Source of the DNA: an uncultured Gaiellaceae bacterium
Lineage (GTDB): Bacteria; Actinomycetota; Thermoleophilia; Gaiellales; Gaiellaceae
DNA length: 7,413 nt
Direction: 5' to 3'
Assembly: GCA_955652075.1 (NCBI GenBank)
Contig: CATPAS010000222.1
Location: 1 to 7,413, forward strand
Shown: piece by piece, positions 6,385 to 7,413 of the stretch
How the letters are laid out: each line of letters begins with the position of its first letter
Position numbering within the stretch: position 1 is the first letter of the stretch
Notes under the pieces: model-generated
Databases searched by the model: none
What the model saw: the letters and a program-made list of their open reading frames with translations, nothing else
What the model was told of the DNA's origin: nothing
Program-made: the position numbers and the translations under genes

Positions 6385-7196
6385 GCGAATACACCTCTCT
6401 CCGCGTCTTCGTCCTCTTCGTCGAAGGAGCGTCCCGTTGCCGAGAAGAACGCGTCCTCGAGCGTTTCCGCTTTGTACTGCTCCTTGAGCTCGTCGGCGGG
6501 GGCGAGTGTGATCAGCTTGCCGCGGTCGAGGATGCCGATGCGGTCGGCCAGGATCTCCGCTTCCTGGAGATCGTGCGTGCAGAGAAGGATCGTGGCGTCG
6601 TGCGTCCTCCGCACCTCGCGGATGAAGTCCTGGACCTCGAGCTTCGAGCGCGGGTCGAGACCGGTCGTCGGCTCGTCCAGCAGCAGCAGTACCGGTGAAG
6701 TCAACAGCGCACGTGCCAGCGCCACCTTCTGCTGCATTCCCCGCGAGAGATGTTCCATGCCCTCGTGCATTCGGTCGGTCGGAAAGCCCACGCGGCTCAG
6801 GATCTTCGGGATCTTCTCGCGGGTCTCGGTTGGGCCCATGCCGTAGAACCGCGCGGCGTACGACAGGTTCTCCTCCGAAGACATCTTCTTGAAGAACGAG
6901 GCCTCGACGGAAACCCGGTTGACCAGCCTCTGGACGGGACGCGAGTCCTTGACGACGTCGTGGCCGAAGATCGTCGCAGTGCCGCCGTCGGGCAGCAGCA
7001 GCGTCGAAAGGAGCCGGACCAGCGTCGACTTGCCCGAGCCGTTCTGGCCCAGGATCGCGACACACTCGCCGCGCTCCATCGTGAACGTCACGCCCTCGAG
7101 CGCCGCCACGCGCTTACGCCTCTTGCGCATGTGCGTTCGCGTCGCATCGCGGCGGAAGAACTCCTTGCGCAAGTTGTTGACTTCTACTGCAAACAC
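6381..7196 (-). CDS. ABC exporter, ATP-binding subunit
   Basis: This 271-residue cytoplasmic nucleotide-binding subunit powers the ABC-2 permease that follows it. Seen in order: Walker A GQNGSGKS (50-57), signature LSRGMQQ (150-156), Walker B LLLLDEP with D174 and catalytic E175, D-loop LDPR (180-183) and switch His208 (CTHD). The usual Q-loop glutamine is not apparent: the region reads VSVEASFFKKMSSEENL (95-111). A basic loop (RKRRKR, 24-29) lies between the first strands, and the C-terminal tail is acidic (DEEDEDAE, 259-266). The GTG at 7194-7196 gives the normal N-terminus and has an AGGAG Shine-Dalgarno 6 nt upstream. Overlap with the permease (ATGA) means the pair is one transcriptional unit. 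It resembles drug or lipid exporters of the ABC-2 class rather than polysaccharide Wzt, which carries a C-terminal glycan-binding domain absent here. Confidence 0.93.
   Translation of the reverse strand: MFAVEVNNLRKEFFRRDATRTHMRKRRKRVAALEGVTFTMERGECVAILGQNGSGKSTLVRLLSTLLLPDGGTATIFGHDVVKDSRPVQRLVNRVSVEASFFKKMSSEENLSYAARFYGMGPTETREKIPKILSRVGFPTDRMHEGMEHLSRGMQQKVALARALLTSPVLLLLDEPTTGLDPRSKLEVQDFIREVRRTHDATILLCTHDLQEAEILADRIGILDRGKLITLAPADELKEQYKAETLEDAFFSATGRSFDEEDEDAERGVFA
6392..6397 (-). promoter_or_regulatory. Ribosome binding site of the ABC permease gene
   Basis: GAGGTG on the minus strand, inside the end of the ATPase gene and 7 nt before the ATG at 6384, decides the permease start against the longer open frame. 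Confidence 0.65.
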
Positions 7197-7202
7197 TTCG
7201 AG

Positions 7203-7207
7203 CTCCT
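7203..7207 (-). promoter_or_regulatory. Ribosome binding site of the ABC ATPase gene
   Basis: AGGAG on the minus strand lies 6 nt before the GTG at 7196. It is the best Shine-Dalgarno in the window and settles the GTG as start. Confidence 0.75.
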
Positions 7208-7240
7208 ACGATTCGGCGGGACACGGGTACGCGTAACACA

Positions 7241-7255
7241 CCTGCGACGCGCAGG
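7241..7255. other. Short hairpin in the leader of the ABC operon
   Basis: CCTGCG and CGCAGG form a perfect 6-bp stem around a 3-nt loop. It lies about 35 nt upstream of the Shine-Dalgarno of the ATPase gene. There is no T-run, so it is not an obvious intrinsic terminator. It could be an operator half-site pair or leader RNA structure, or it may be chance in GC-rich DNA. Confidence 0.3.
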
Positions 7256-7306
7256 CGGCGCACGGGACGTGCGGAATCAGCCGAAGAAGAGCGTCATGCC
7301 GTCAAG

Positions 7307-7315
7307 ACGGTAGCA
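7307..7315 (-). promoter_or_regulatory. Possible extended -10 element for the ABC operon
   Basis: On the minus strand TGCTACCGT combines a TG extension with a TANNNT -10 hexamer (7312-7307), about 110 nt upstream of the ATPase start. No good -35 is found at 16-18 nt spacing. TTGACA (7325-7320) lies too near the hexamer to pair with it. Transcription from here would give a leader of roughly 100 nt that includes the 7241-7255 hairpin. Weak support. Confidence 0.25.
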
Positions 7316-7321
7316 AACGTG

Positions 7322-7413
7322 TCAAGCGAGGACCTTCGTCAGAGCACGTTTCCCTGCGCGGAGCACGGGTTGGCCGTGTGAGACGAGCACGCGTTGGACG
7401 GGCAGGTCGAGCA
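7322..7413 (-). CDS. C-terminal end of a probable metallo-beta-lactamase-fold hydrolase (partial)
   Basis: Only the last 29 residues are in the window, ending with TGA at 7322-7324; the gene continues to the right. The readable segment has LPVQRVLVSHGQPVL followed by a short AGKRAL helix. This resembles the C-terminus of many actinobacterial MBL-fold hydrolases, where a His-Gly in a V(L)xxHGxPVL context is followed by G(R/K)xAL and a terminal helix. The other two frames of this stretch give no comparable pattern. The gene ends 125 bp before the ABC ATPase start on the same strand, so read-through into the ABC genes is possible. The assignment rests on a short motif and is provisional. Confidence 0.5.
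   Translation of the reverse strand, partial: LDLPVQRVLVSHGQPVLRAGKRALTKVLA

Noticed and set aside
5947..6846. 299-codon plus-strand open frame opposite the ABC genes
   Set aside because: Composition is that of a shadow frame (charged, then Ser/Arg-rich), with no recognisable motif and two well-supported genes on the opposite strand.
6385..7065. Upstream extension of the permease frame (507-codon version)
   Set aside because: It runs antiphase through the ABC ATPase. The ATGA overlap and GAGGTG site place the true start at 6384.
5542..7196. ABC pair as a Wzm/Wzt polysaccharide exporter serving the rhamnose genes
   Set aside because: The ATPase lacks the Wzt C-terminal glycan-binding domain and the pair is convergent with the rml genes, so cargo cannot be assigned.

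Overview
The window is GC-rich and almost entirely coding. Genes are packed on both strands with many ATGA-type or longer overlaps, and starts are a mix of ATG and GTG. Codon use, the actinobacterial look of the proteins and the TANNNT-type -10 hexamers close to start codons suggest a high-GC actinobacterium. A Thermoleophilia-like lineage is my guess, and no marker in the window proves it.

Layout from left to right. (1) A minus-strand proteostasis pair lies at 1-1366: a small heat-shock protein (Hsp20) followed, with an ATGA overlap, by the N-terminal part of the ATP-dependent protease Lon. The Lon frame is cut by an in-frame TAG at 33-35, but recognisable Lon sequence continues in the same frame to the window edge. 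(2) A 35-bp divergent intergenic region (1367-1401) looks like two face-to-face leaderless promoters. (3) A plus-strand run at 1402-5558 holds an MMPL/RND-type membrane exporter, a fused RmlA-RmlC enzyme (nucleotidyltransferase plus dTDP-4-keto-6-deoxyglucose 3,5-epimerase) and RmlD (dTDP-4-keto-rhamnose reductase). With an RmlB dehydratase from elsewhere these would make dTDP-L-rhamnose. (4) A minus-strand two-gene ABC-2 exporter (ATPase then permease, 5542-7196) converges on rmlD, and the two 3' ends overlap by 17 bp. (5) A 125-bp gap (7197-7321) carries a strong Shine-Dalgarno, a hairpin and possible promoter elements. (6) At the right edge is the last 29 codons of a minus-strand gene that looks like a metallo-beta-lactamase-fold hydrolase.

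Functionally, Hsp20-Lon is a holdase plus protease pair. The Rml enzymes supply activated rhamnose for surface glycans or glycolipids. The MMPL protein and the ABC-2 pair are two separate exporters whose cargo cannot be read from sequence. No stretch over 300 bases lacks a gene. I see no tRNA, rRNA, CRISPR array, insertion sequence or complete novel defence or biosynthetic system. The most notable points are the TAG inside lon, the symmetrical divergent leaderless promoter pair, the RmlA-RmlC fusion that lacks the usual RmlA C-terminal segment, and the fact that the only other TAG stop (mmpL) is also followed by an open in-frame coding region.
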